A DNA stretch of 64,000 bases. It comes from Comamonadaceae bacterium. Lineage in GTDB: Bacteria > Pseudomonadota > Gammaproteobacteria > Burkholderiales > Burkholderiaceae_C. Below are positions 27,301-34,784 of the stretch, in pieces (the first letter of the stretch is position 1; each line of letters starts with the position of its first letter). The translations under genes were made by a program, and so were the position numbers. Under the pieces are notes generated by a model, which did no database searches, was not told the origin of the DNA, and worked only from the letters and a program-made list of their open reading frames with translations. The DNA is taken from contig CANFOS010000022.1 in assembly GCA_947448735.1 (NCBI GenBank), forward strand, positions 1 through 64,000, written 5' to 3'.

Positions 27301-28565
27301 TAATTGATCACCCCACTGATCGGCGTGGCTTGTGTGGTGTCGTCATCCGGATTGGCTTTGAAGACGCCGGTGGTGGCATCCCACTCTGTATTTGGATTGC
27401 CCCCGCTGGGGGTGTTGTCGATGCCTTTGGTGTCAAACGTTTTCCACCCCACATATTTCATCGGTGCGCGAAGAACACCGCCGTAGCGTTCAGAGTAGTT
27501 GTGCAGTGGGTCCTTTGTTCGATCCATCAGATATCCAAATGCAGCCAAACGCATTTGGTCACCGTATTTTTGGATGCTGCCAGTTGGCTTGTAATAGTCA
27601 TTGGGCTGCCGGGCGCAAAAGCTGTAGTCGCGAACGTCTAGAAGCACTTTTGAGGCATCGACATTGCATACCTGCACGCGTGCATAAAAAAAACTTTCGG
27701 TGCTCAAGCCACTTTGTGTGGAAAGTTTGTAATTGCCAGTGATGGCGCTGCCGCAATTGTTATTGTTGGTCTTTGGACTCGTGTCGCTCACCCCACTTTG
27801 ACCCATGACCCCAAAAAATATTTGATTCAAGGTGTTGTTAATCACGATGGCCTTGCTGCCAGATCCCAACCCGGTTGCCTTGCTTCGCATGGCTGTGGGC
27901 ACTGCACCTGAATAGTTTCCATCGTCATAAGGAATACTTTTTGCGGGAAAATTGTCCGCGTGGTTGAAAAAACATGGGATTGAAACTCCAGGAAATTCTG
28001 GGTCATTGCCGTTGAAATATGGGCCGCCGCTGGGTAACACGGCGCGCTGTAAGATGGTTAAGCCGTTGTCCGTGTCAATCAGTCGATCGCCGCCTGACAA
28101 CGCCAGGCGAAGCATATCGATGGCCGAACTTGAGGCGAAATTCAAGAAATTGCCGCTGAAACCATCCGAGCTGCCGGTACATTTTCGCAATGCGGCGGGG
28201 CCTATTCGGTCAAAACGTTTGTAGTCAGTGCCGCCTTCAGTTGGCGAGTTGTTGTATCTGTAGCAACTCGTCGCATCCCAATACCCCAAATACTCTTTGT
28301 TAACGTCATACACCGTATCACGATGCAGAGCACCCACTGTTGGCGTCTCAACAGACAATGCCAAGGTCAATGTCGGCTTGTCTACGACGACGGCGCCATA
28401 GAGGGGGTCTTGGGCCAGCGATATCACCTTGATGTTCGGCGCAGACTGACTGAAGGCCACGAAGGTGCCTGTGCCCGCAAGCAAGACGATGAGCGAAGCC
28501 AACCAGAATTTGTTCAAAAAAGGCGAGCGCATGGCAGCGCGGATGGGTTTTAAAAGACGGTTCAT
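24351..28565 (-). CDS. pilY1: PilY1-like type IV pilus assembly/adhesin protein
   Basis: This very large exported protein (1404 residues) has a signal segment near residues 20-42 ([20 protein letters not shown]). The N-terminal half varies, with many Asn, Ser and Gly. The C-terminal half from about residue 830 shows the PilY1 beta-propeller pattern: [52 protein letters not shown], and [14 protein letters not shown]. PilY1 sits at the pilus tip and modulates extension, adhesion and surface sensing. An RGD tripeptide occurs at about residue 850. It has complete length for the family and follows pilX by 15 bases. Confidence 0.88.
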   Translation of the reverse strand: MNRLLKPIRAAMRSPFLNKFWLASLIVLLAGTGTFVAFSQSAPNIKVISLAQDPLYGAVVVDKPTLTLALSVETPTVGALHRDTVYDVNKEYLGYWDATSCYRYNNSPTEGGTDYKRFDRIGPAALRKCTGSSDGFSGNFLNFASSSAIDMLRLALSGGDRLIDTDNGLTILQRAVLPSGGPYFNGNDPEFPGVSIPCFFNHADNFPAKSIPYDDGNYSGAVPTAMRSKATGLGSGSKAIVINNTLNQIFFGVMGQSGVSDTSPKTNNNNCGSAITGNYKLSTQSGLSTESFFYARVQVCNVDASKVLLDVRDYSFCARQPNDYYKPTGSIQKYGDQMRLAAFGYLMDRTKDPLHNYSERYGGVLRAPMKYVGWKTFDTKGIDNTPSGGNPNTEWDATTGVFKANPDDDTTQATPISGVINYLNKFGRTGSIQGRYKSYDPVGELYGEALRYLQGLGPTSDAVSNVTPSMYDGFPGFTTWTDPYGGDRPSTNDYSCLKANIVVVGDVNTYDSQRLLTRTSSNAGNLPNFTSWNNVVNSFEANANGSYTDGQGVTQNVSNPNTPNTLALSAKGGGNFVLVGPTYWAHSHDIRGTAWTQQPTLQRPGLRVKSLFFDVNQLGSSTKADGGDSATTNSYRKYQNQFFRASKYGGYEADPNNPLGKPYNTFGNPFKRQDTTNDNNVWQDPANPGEASTYYLASDARATLTAFDSIFSRAITASRNIAKNAVDNKTLSLSGSVIYQGAFDGFSWSGDVLAIPVNSTGTVSPTPLWTAATQLSARSAASRNIVIGRTGSTATPVASNFTWESLDAGMQAHLSKITPSSTADSLGPDRVNYLRGDKSKEGAPFRARAQVLGDIVNSGIVYSGTPTLNITPSTNAYQSFYSSNSGRTAAIFVGANDGMLHAFNASNGNELFGYIPSWMGPRLAALTDASYNTNHQAYVDATPAVAEAQLGTAGTAADWKTVLVGGTGAGGPGVYALDVTNPAAFSASSVLWEFTKGDDPDMGYVVGSPKIIKVRTSAAGTLPATYRWFAVVASGVNNYLPYPDSSGPYSANGNPALFFLALDKPAGTAWTSAGASPNYYKLTVPVDTTLNATNATGLINFQTVLGPVKELAQIYMGDLHGKVWKLDFTVLGTASWTFDALSYYRYNAAAYPMYIAKTATGAVQPITMAPMVASAAPSGGLRTSYVAFGTGKYLEASDKTSTAQNSFYTLYDDGTTSATAGGASIPGRGRLIAGTVTAGGETSTVSVPSFKWGRPTTDSDTSKRSGWYFDYTSTGEKSISGVSITGDQLIWGSLVPAAANNAGSCTASGGGGNKYKVNIDTGNGSFSVSAVGLFGEILTFDIPSAKVSSTSSGTGRRVTTVTTTTVDVGSKAAQSSSSPTLTTFVSGRLSWRQINNYQDLKNAP

Positions 28566-28580
28566 TGATTTCCCATGTCT

Positions 28581-29231
28581 TTAATTTCGGTAAACCATCT
28601 GGACAAGCGCTTGAATGTCATCCCTTGGACCGAAGCCCATGGCGGTTACCCGGAAAACATATTTTGGTGATGGATCGCTTTGATCCCTGCTGGCAGAGCC
28701 AGCACCAAACGAATCTGGAATGGCTTCGATGACATAGCGCGGCTTTTTAGACGGTTGAAACCCGGAAGGGCCTGCCTGAAACGTTTGGCCGGTAAACGTG
28801 CCATATTCGGTGGTGGGGGCGCTGGTGCCGGTCAGTGTGAAGTCGGGCAGCAGCCAGGCCGCTTTGCCGCTGACGGCCATGTTGCAAAGGCCTTGACTGT
28901 TTCCTGAGGTCCCGCATCCATCTACAAAGTAACTCAAACTGGTTTGCGGGGTGAACACGCTGCGCCTGGTGGATGTTCCGGGGCCGTAGAGGTCCATTTC
29001 AGCATCGATCAAGCCTGCTTCGGCTGATTGCCATGCGATCTGGTAGTCCCTGTCATTGCGCGCGCCGCGCTCACCCATGGCAGAAATCTGAATACCCGCG
29101 ATGCCCAGCATGGAAACGACGGTCAAAATGATCATGACCATGATGAGGGACGCGCCCGCTTGCTGACGCCGCGCATGCACATCGACACTTGCTGCAAAAA
29201 AGGGGCTGCTCAATTTAGAGTCCTTGCTCAT
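28581..29231 (-). CDS. pilX: Type IV pilus minor-pilin-like protein PilX
   Basis: This 216-residue membrane-anchored pilin-like protein has the PilX N-terminal pattern RRQQAGASLIMVMIILTVVS, a non-canonical prepilin helix lacking the Phe1 of major pilins. The soluble part includes QIAWQSAEAGLIDAEMDL, the typical PilX segment. ATG 29231 gives a short cytoplasmic leader and overlaps the pilW stop by 17 bases. It works with PilV, PilW and PilY1 in the initiation complex. Confidence 0.83.
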   Translation of the reverse strand: MSKDSKLSSPFFAASVDVHARRQQAGASLIMVMIILTVVSMLGIAGIQISAMGERGARNDRDYQIAWQSAEAGLIDAEMDLYGPGTSTRRSVFTPQTSLSYFVDGCGTSGNSQGLCNMAVSGKAAWLLPDFTLTGTSAPTTEYGTFTGQTFQAGPSGFQPSKKPRYVIEAIPDSFGAGSASRDQSDPSPKYVFRVTAMGFGPRDDIQALVQMVYRN

Positions 29232-30219
29232 TGCGCAAATGAATGGTGAATGTGACCACTTGGCGCAGTCTTGAATCTGCGGCTGGGGTAAATACCGTGC
29301 CAGGGTCATCGCTTGACGACAGGGCCGAGCCGGCAGCGCCGCCCGACGCACCAACAGCGCGACCGAATGGGTAATAGGTTTGTGCCAGTGTCTCCTGCGC
29401 GGAACCAAGGGCGCCGCGAATCACCATGCCAATCCGGATGCTTCTGACCCGCCGCCAGTTCGTGTTGGTTTTGCTGCCATCTGAGTCGCCCGGCACTGCA
29501 AACTGGTCTGCCCGCAAATAGTTGGTGGCAACGCCGGTGGGGCTGGCTGTGACCAGCGTGTTGGCTATGACGCCATCGACTCCATACAGCACCTGAAAGT
29601 TTTCGACGCCTCTCACAATTGGTTGCGCGCTGGCGTTGAGGTTGTCAGTCCTGCACATCAAGGAAGGCTCAGAATTATTATCAAGACCAACATACAGGAT
29701 GTTCGCAAAGCGATCGTCACGGTTCATGGGCAGGCTATCAGTCGCGTTGCCAAAACAGTCAATCATTGACTTGTCAGACGTCAATGCTCCAGCGTAGGGC
29801 GCAGAGGTCTGGTATCGCAAAATAAGCACATCGCTGCCATAACCTACCGTGCTGGGACTTGTTCGCGTGGATGCTGAATTGAGCGGGTCCGATGCGCTGG
29901 GGGTCGAGTTATTGAATCCGAAAATTTGTGGCGCAGGGTTGGTGTCATCGCTCGCTGTTCTGGTGCTCGCTGCAAAGTCGATACTGCTGTAGCCTGCTTG
30001 AACGCCCAGGCGCTGTATCAAATCGGTCGCAAATCGGGCGTTGTCGCGCAGTTGTGAGGCCGCATCAACCGTCGTGAAACCTTGCCTGCTGACAATGAGT
30101 GCAGAAACGGCTGCAATGGCGATGACCGCACTGATCGCCAAGGCGACCAACAATTCGACCAGCGTCAAACCCAAGCTTTGTTTGCGCGAATGGGATCTTG
30201 CTGCCGGGTTTTTGAACAT
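29215..30219 (-). CDS. pilW: Type IV minor pilin PilW
   Basis: This 334-residue prepilin has the class III-like leader SRKQSLG followed by LTLVELLVALAISAVIAIAA (Glu5 kept). The large soluble domain has paired Cys (MIDCFGN, SLMCRTDN). PilW is larger than the other minor pilins throughout Pseudomonas-like clusters. It lies 23 bases after pilV and overlaps pilX. Confidence 0.85.
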   Translation of the reverse strand: MFKNPAARSHSRKQSLGLTLVELLVALAISAVIAIAAVSALIVSRQGFTTVDAASQLRDNARFATDLIQRLGVQAGYSSIDFAASTRTASDDTNPAPQIFGFNNSTPSASDPLNSASTRTSPSTVGYGSDVLILRYQTSAPYAGALTSDKSMIDCFGNATDSLPMNRDDRFANILYVGLDNNSEPSLMCRTDNLNASAQPIVRGVENFQVLYGVDGVIANTLVTASPTGVATNYLRADQFAVPGDSDGSKTNTNWRRVRSIRIGMVIRGALGSAQETLAQTYYPFGRAVGASGGAAGSALSSSDDPGTVFTPAADSRLRQVVTFTIHLRNEQGL

Positions 30220-30242
30220 GCTGGGAAATCTCGCCTCTTGGG

Positions 30243-30899
30243 TCAGCTGGTGATTCCCGGCGTGACTGGAATCACGATGGAGGGGACGGTGGCACGGTCA
30301 AATGCGCTGTCACCCGTTTTGGAGCGGTCGGTTGAGCCGCGTGTCCAGCCGATTTTGATCACGGTTGTCACGCCGGTGCCAGTTGTGGTGCAAGTCCAGG
30401 TTGGCATGCCATTGACGAAGGGTTGTGAATCAACACAAACTTTCACCCGGGCGCCGGGTAACTCTGCGTCCACCCGAGCCAACCATTCTGTTATTTGGGC
30501 ATTCGCGATGGCTGTGGTGGTGGCTGAAGGATCGTTGTCGCAACGCGTGGTCCCTGATGCCACATTCAGGCAATAAGAGGGACTCGCTGCCGTCAAAGGA
30601 GATGTGAAATCGCCCAAATAAGGGTTGCCTGACGTCAGAAGGGCGATGTCTTTGTTGCCGCGCATCATTTCCGCCAACTCGCGCGCCAGGCCAAGTGCGG
30701 TGGACTGCAAGCGCGCGTCCCGATTGGCCTGAAGGGCTGCGGCTTGAAGACCCACCATTCCCAACAATCCAAATGACAGGATGATGATGGAAATCAAAAC
30801 TTCCAAAAGAGAAAAGCCGTGCTGCGCCGCACGACCGCCAGCCAATTTCTTGCGCTTGGCCTCTTGATGTTCGATGGGGGTTCTGTGCAGCAGATCCAT
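30243..30899 (-). CDS. pilV: Type IV minor pilin PilV
   Basis: A prepilin of 218 residues whose leader runs through GGRAAQHG before FSLLEVLISIIILSFGLLGM; the GLLGMVGLQAAALQANRDA segment is the PilV signature. Two Met codons (30905, 30899) are close; the second is used here without strong evidence. It is the first gene of the minor-pilin operon in this window; no fimU-type gene precedes it, and FimT lies at the far end instead. Confidence 0.85.
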   Translation of the reverse strand: MDLLHRTPIEHQEAKRKKLAGGRAAQHGFSLLEVLISIIILSFGLLGMVGLQAAALQANRDARLQSTALGLARELAEMMRGNKDIALLTSGNPYLGDFTSPLTAASPSYCLNVASGTTRCDNDPSATTTAIANAQITEWLARVDAELPGARVKVCVDSQPFVNGMPTWTCTTTGTGVTTVIKIGWTRGSTDRSKTGDSAFDRATVPSIVIPVTPGITS

Positions 30900-30990
30900 C
30901 AGCAAATGTTATGGCAACTTGCTTGCTGCGGTCATGCCGCCTATCCGCCCAAGCGCACCTCTTGTCACGATGAAAATCCGTCTGGACTTT

Positions 30991-31440
30991 CTACCGCCTG
31001 ACCTCGTCGACCAGCGCCCGAAACTCGTCGATATCTTCAAAGCTGCGGTAGACGCTGGCAAAACGGACGTAAGCCACCTTGTCGAGCTTTTTCAGTTCGC
31101 GCATCACCAGCTCGCCCAGGCGGGTGGACGCGACTTCCTTCAGGCCGAGGCTGAGCAGTTTTTCTTCTATCCGCTCGATGGCCGAGTCGATCTGCTCTGT
31201 GCTGACCGGGCGCTTGCGCAGGGCCAGGTTCATGGAGCCCAGGATATTGGGGCGCTTGTACTCGATTCGCCGGCCATCTTTTTTGACAATGGCCGGGAAG
31301 GTGACGTCGGGGCGCTCGTAGGTGGTGAAGCGCTTTTCACACGCGCCGCACTGGCGGCGCCGGCGTATGAAGTCTGCCTCTTCTGAGATGCGCGTTTCGA
31401 CCACCTGCGTCTCGAGGTTGCTGCAAAACGGACACTTCAC
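30991..31440 (-). CDS. nrdR: Transcriptional repressor NrdR
   Basis: This 149-residue repressor of ribonucleotide reductase genes senses ATP/dATP. The N-terminal zinc ribbon has [11 protein letters not shown] and [12 protein letters not shown], and the ATP-cone starts VIKKDGRR-like ([19 protein letters not shown]). It has full family length. It follows glyA by 18 bases, an order common in beta- and gammaproteobacteria. Confidence 0.95.
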   Translation of the reverse strand: MKCPFCSNLETQVVETRISEEADFIRRRRQCGACEKRFTTYERPDVTFPAIVKKDGRRIEYKRPNILGSMNLALRKRPVSTEQIDSAIERIEEKLLSLGLKEVASTRLGELVMRELKKLDKVAYVRFASVYRSFEDIDEFRALVDEVRR

Positions 31441-31458
31441 AAGGCCACCTTGCCTGGC

Positions 31459-32703
31459 TTAGCGGTAAACCGGGAACCGGCTTGTCAGCGCATGCACCTT
31501 GGCCTTGACGGCTTCGATGTTGGCGGCGTCACGCGGGTTGTCCAGCACGTCGGCTATCAGGTGCGCCGTCATGCGTGCTTCTTCCTCTTTGAAGCCACGC
31601 GTCGTCATGGCCGGGGTGCCGATGCGCACGCCGCTGGTCACCATCGGCTTTTCAGGATCTTTGGGAATGGCGTTTTTGTTGATGGTCATGTGGGCGCTGC
31701 CCAGCACGGCCTCGGCTTCCTTGCCAGTGATGTTTTTGCTCCGTAAATCCACCAGCATCACATGGCTTTCGGTGCGGCCGCTGACAATGCGCAAGCCGCG
31801 CTGCACCAGCGTTTCTGCCACGACCACCGCGTTTTTCAGGATCTGGCTTTGGTAGTCCTTGAAGCTGGGCTCGAGTGCTTCTTTAAAAGCAATGGCCTTG
31901 GCGGCAATCACATGCATCAGCGGGCCACCTTGCAGGCCGGGAAACACCGCGCTGTTGATGGCTTTTTCGTGCTCGGCTTTCATCAAAATGATGCCGCCGC
32001 GTGGGCCGCGCAGGCTTTTGTGGGTGGTGGACGTCACCACGTCTGCGTGCGGCACGGGGTTAGGGTAGACGCCGCCGGCAATCAGCCCTGAGTAATGCGC
32101 CATGTCCACCATGAAAATCGCGCCAATGTCCTTGGCCACTTTGGCAAATCGCGCAAAGTCGATATGCAGGCTGTAGGCCGATGCGCCCGCAATGATCAGT
32201 TTGGGCTTGCTCTCGTGGGCTTTGCGCTCCATCTCGTCGTAGTCAATCTCTTCTTTGGCGTTCAGGCCATAGGACACCACATTGAACCACTTGCCGCTCA
32301 GGTTCAACGGCATGCCATGGGTCAGGTGGCCGCCTTCGGCCAGGCTCATGCCCATGATGGTGTCGCCCGGCTTCAAAAAGGCCAAAAACACAGCCTGGTT
32401 GGCAGACGCGCCGCAATGGGGCTGCACGTTGGCGGCGTCCGCGCCGTACAGCTTTTTCAGGCGGTCAATTGCCAGTTGCTCGGCAATGTCGACAAACTCG
32501 CACCCGCCGTAGTAGCGCTTGCCGGGGTAGCCTTCGGCGTATTTGTTGGTGAGCTGGCTGCCTTGGGCCGCCATGACGGCCGGGGAGGCGTAGTTTTCGC
32601 TGGCGATCAGCTCGATGTGTTGCTCTTGCCGGGCGTTTTCTGCCTGGATAGCGGCAAAAATTTCGGGATCGGTCTGTTCGACCAGACTATTGCGGAGGTA
32701 CAT
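31459..32703 (-). CDS. glyA: Serine hydroxymethyltransferase
   Basis: This 414-residue PLP enzyme interconverts serine and glycine with tetrahydrofolate, feeding one-carbon units to purine and thymidylate synthesis. The N-terminus has [15 protein letters not shown], the cofactor lysine is in [16 protein letters not shown], and the rest is canonical. The mRNA leader carries a ZTP riboswitch (32764-32895), which ties its expression to purine/folate status. nrdR follows. Confidence 0.97.
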   Translation of the reverse strand: MYLRNSLVEQTDPEIFAAIQAENARQEQHIELIASENYASPAVMAAQGSQLTNKYAEGYPGKRYYGGCEFVDIAEQLAIDRLKKLYGADAANVQPHCGASANQAVFLAFLKPGDTIMGMSLAEGGHLTHGMPLNLSGKWFNVVSYGLNAKEEIDYDEMERKAHESKPKLIIAGASAYSLHIDFARFAKVAKDIGAIFMVDMAHYSGLIAGGVYPNPVPHADVVTSTTHKSLRGPRGGIILMKAEHEKAINSAVFPGLQGGPLMHVIAAKAIAFKEALEPSFKDYQSQILKNAVVVAETLVQRGLRIVSGRTESHVMLVDLRSKNITGKEAEAVLGSAHMTINKNAIPKDPEKPMVTSGVRIGTPAMTTRGFKEEEARMTAHLIADVLDNPRDAANIEAVKAKVHALTSRFPVYR

Positions 32704-32763
32704 AAAACACTTTCTCAGGCAGTCTTAAAAGACGAGATCCCTGTCACCTTGGAGATGATGCAA

Positions 32764-32895
32764 GGGCTGCCCAGGCGAACGGCTGAACACCAAAAACCGA
32801 TTTTCAACCGTTGTTGGCGGTACGCTTCCCAGTGGTGTCCCACGTCAGCCAGCTTGACCTCAGGGTCGTTTGGCCTATCGCCAGTCGCGTACGTT
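32764..32895 (-). promoter_or_regulatory. ZTP (pfl) riboswitch upstream of glyA
   Basis: Read on the minus strand, the leader holds the pfl-motif signature elements in order: CGCGACTGGCG (32889-32879), CACCACTGGGAAGCG in the middle, and the 3' block GCCGTTCGCCTGGGCAGCCC, which ends at 32764. These are the conserved segments of the ZTP-binding riboswitch, which activates purine and folate genes, glyA among its known targets, when ZTP/AICAR accumulates. The distance to the glyA start is about 60 bases. The decision mechanism (terminator or RBS masking) is not clear by eye. Confidence 0.85.
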
Positions 32896-32898
32896 TCA

Positions 32899-32904
32899 AG
32901 TGTA
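32899..32904 (-). promoter_or_regulatory. Possible -10 element for the glyA leader
   Basis: TACACT on the minus strand, preceded by TGCGG as an extended -10, lies just upstream of the riboswitch start. No good -35 box is seen at the correct distance. Confidence 0.3.
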
Positions 32905-32929
32905 CCGCAGCCTTGCCGTGGCCCAGTGT

Positions 32930-33775
32930 TCAGGACACCAATGCTGCCACTTTGTCGGTGCTTTTGCTGTCGGTATCGGCAGGCTGCAACTTCACAGGCA
33001 CGCTGCGTGCGGGCGGGGGCACGTTTTTGCCTTGCACCACTGACAGCAGTCGGGCGTGCTCGGCCATCACCTTGCCGGCGTAGCCGCCGTCTTCTGTGTT
33101 GTTGCCAGCGCCTACATAAAACTTCAGGCCGCCTTCAACCGAACCGGCTTTGCTGATGCATTCCTGCAAGACCTTGACGCCAACCCTCAGATTGGTGACC
33201 GGGTCGAACGCCGCAAACTTGCCGCCAAAATTCTCATATTTGTCGTGATGAACCTTGGTCATTACCTGCATCAGGCCCTGCGCACCCACCGGGCTTTGGG
33301 CAAACGGGTTGAAACCTGACTCAATCGCCATGATGGCCAGGATCAGTGTGGGGTCGAGTTTGGCTTTGGCGCCAATCTCGAAAGCTTCAGACACCAGCAC
33401 GCTCAGGGGCTCAGGCGCCACGCCATACTTTCGGGCCAGCCAGAAGGCCAGTGCGGCCTGTTGTTTGGGCAGGTCTTTGGGTTCGGCTGCGGTGGCGCGT
33501 TCGATGGCATCGGGTTCGGTGAAGCCGGCCGCTGCATCGCGCCTGTCTTGCAGCCACGTCATGAGTTGGGATTCACCTGCCTGACGCAGATCGGGCCGCG
33601 CGGTCAGGGTGATGATGGCAAACACCAAGCCCAGGCCCAGCAAGGCAAAGCCGTTGTGCGTGATGTCAAAAAACCCCTGGGCGATGTCATGCACCACGTT
33701 GGCGGCACTGCTGCGCGTCTCGAGCAAACGCTTTCGGGCAGCCAGCCTGAACCTTGAAAATACTGCTGTTGTCAT
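32930..33775 (-). CDS. Lytic transglycosylase (SLT domain)
   Basis: This 281-residue murein-cleaving enzyme has an N-terminal membrane anchor (GFALLGLGLVFAIITLTA near residues 40-57) and a SLT/goose-lysozyme-like domain with the catalytic Glu in ILAIMAIESGFNPFAQSP, followed by VGAQGLMQVM and YVGAGNN. Such enzymes remodel peptidoglycan for growth or for passage of trans-envelope machines. It is preceded by a strong promoter and a long leader that can fold into one extended hairpin reaching the AAGGAG ribosome-binding site. It stands alone on its strand, about 225 bases upstream of glyA. Confidence 0.88.
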   Translation of the reverse strand: MTTAVFSRFRLAARKRLLETRSSAANVVHDIAQGFFDITHNGFALLGLGLVFAIITLTARPDLRQAGESQLMTWLQDRRDAAAGFTEPDAIERATAAEPKDLPKQQAALAFWLARKYGVAPEPLSVLVSEAFEIGAKAKLDPTLILAIMAIESGFNPFAQSPVGAQGLMQVMTKVHHDKYENFGGKFAAFDPVTNLRVGVKVLQECISKAGSVEGGLKFYVGAGNNTEDGGYAGKVMAEHARLLSVVQGKNVPPPARSVPVKLQPADTDSKSTDKVAALVS

Positions 33776-33779
33776 AGCA

Positions 33780-33955
33780 CTCCTTGTCGAACGCCCGCGG
33801 GTTTCAAGCCGCTGGCGTAGATTTGAGTCGCCATCCCGGCAGACCTGACCGCAAGGGGCAGGTGGCGTAGTTGGATGTTGACCCGTTTTAACCTCACCGG
33901 CACAAGGCGGGCTACGGTCAAGATATTCGGGTTACCCCGTGTCTTTTGGGGCTGC
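33780..33955 (-). ncRNA. Structured leader or free RNA with long irregular hairpin (6S-like candidate)
   Basis: From a predicted start near 33954 the minus-strand RNA can fold back on itself over about 135 nt. The pairings I can trace are CTTG/CAAG at the base, GCCCGC/GCGGGC, GCC/GGC, GGTG/CGCC, AGGTT/AATCT, GGGTC/GACTC, CATCC/GGATG and ACCTG/CAGGT around a CCTTGC apex. The base overlaps the AAGGAG of the lytic transglycosylase gene. A single long, bulged hairpin behind a consensus sigma-70 promoter resembles 6S RNA; a cis-regulatory leader is equally possible. Confidence 0.4.
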
Positions 33956-33960
33956 GCGAA

Positions 33961-33989
33961 TTCTAAAAGACCCTTTAATAACCTGTCAA
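33961..33989 (-). promoter_or_regulatory. Strong sigma-70 promoter for the transglycosylase leader
   Basis: On the minus strand TTGACA (33989-33984) and TTAGAA (33966-33961) are separated by 17 bases. Transcription would enter the structured leader and the lytic transglycosylase gene. Confidence 0.7.
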
Positions 33990-34159
33990 GAATAAAGAAT
34001 TAGTTTGATATGCATGTTTAAGTCGTTTGTGGCGATCATCTTCACGAAAAGACCATAAATCAAGCGCTTACAGGCTTTTCTCGTGACGAAACTCAGCGTG
34101 ACCCTGCTGGGTGCCTGATTTTGGAAATGTTGCAGCTGTCGAAAAACACATGTTTTCGT

Positions 34160-34192
34160 GCAATCACAGCGTCTGCTGTGATTGCATTTTTT
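34160..34192 (+). terminator. Rho-independent terminator
   Basis: A perfect 11-base stem GCAATCACAGC / GCTGTGATTGC with loop GTCT is followed by ATTTTTT. No coding gene ends upstream on the plus strand; the nearest is far to the left on the other strand. It may end a small RNA transcribed from the 34.0-34.15 kb region. Confidence 0.75.
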
Positions 34193-34299
34193 GTCTTGTG
34201 AGTCATCAAGCCCCGGCGTAAGCTGCAAGTGTCCAAGTCAATTGGGCATCGCCGGGTAACCAACCCTGGCAAACACTGAAGGCAATCACTTGCTTTCTA

Positions 34300-34397
34300 C
34301 GCTTGACGGGCGATTCATCCCCGGCATGCGACAAGCGGCAGCATGAGCCTTGATGCTAGCTGCCAGCCCCGGCGGGTTCAGCCCGCCGGGGTTTTTT
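34300..34397 (+). ncRNA. Candidate small RNA ending at a strong terminator
   Basis: The terminator at 34367-34397 has a perfect 10-base stem CCCCGGCGGG / CCCGCCGGGG, loop TTCAG, then TTTTTT. Just before it, GGCAGC (34337-34342) and GCTGCC (34359-34364) form a second hairpin. TTGACG at 34303-34308 could be a -35 box, but no convincing -10 follows. Two stacked hairpins with no coding frame suggest a short sRNA of about 60-90 nt. Confidence 0.35.
34367..34397 (+). terminator. Rho-independent terminator, GC-rich
   Basis: CCCCGGCGGG (34367-34376), loop TTCAG, CCCGCCGGGG (34382-34391), then a run of T. It lies in the gene-poor stretch between the lytic transglycosylase and the DUF349 gene. In 34398-34784 I see no convincing gene, only short low-quality frames. 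Confidence 0.8.
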
Positions 34398-34784
34398 ATG
34401 GCCGCTTGTATCTTTCTGGTTTGCGGGCCAATGGCTGCACTGAGTCTCGTCGAACGCGTGGCGTTTGGCGGTGATTGCAATGCTCATGGACTTGAAATGC
34501 ATTTCGGTTGCTCTGCTCCTTGGGCCTTGCCCACTGCCAAGCGGGCTGTTTTTGAGCGCCAACCGTCGGGACAAGACGGGTGCCGAGGCCAACGCGAAGC
34601 TGGAGCCGGAGCCGATACACCATCGGCGCCGCGCAGACCTGAAGATCGCCATGCGTGACTTGATTCAGTCCCGTCGGATAAACCGCTGCTAAATCAGCGA
34701 AAATACGCGCTTCGCGTTTTTAAACGCACTTTCTTTTTTCACCTACACGCCCCGCCGTTTTCAAACCAACGGCTGGCGCCCAAC

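Noticed and set aside
33986..34228. Minus-strand 80-codon frame in the gene-poor stretch
   Set aside because: It runs through a perfect terminator hairpin and a promoter, has no ribosome-binding site, and shows no conserved pattern.
34350..34692. Short plus-strand frames of 75-102 codons after the second terminator
   Set aside because: Some start with hydrophobic residues but there is no convincing start signal or family; left unannotated.
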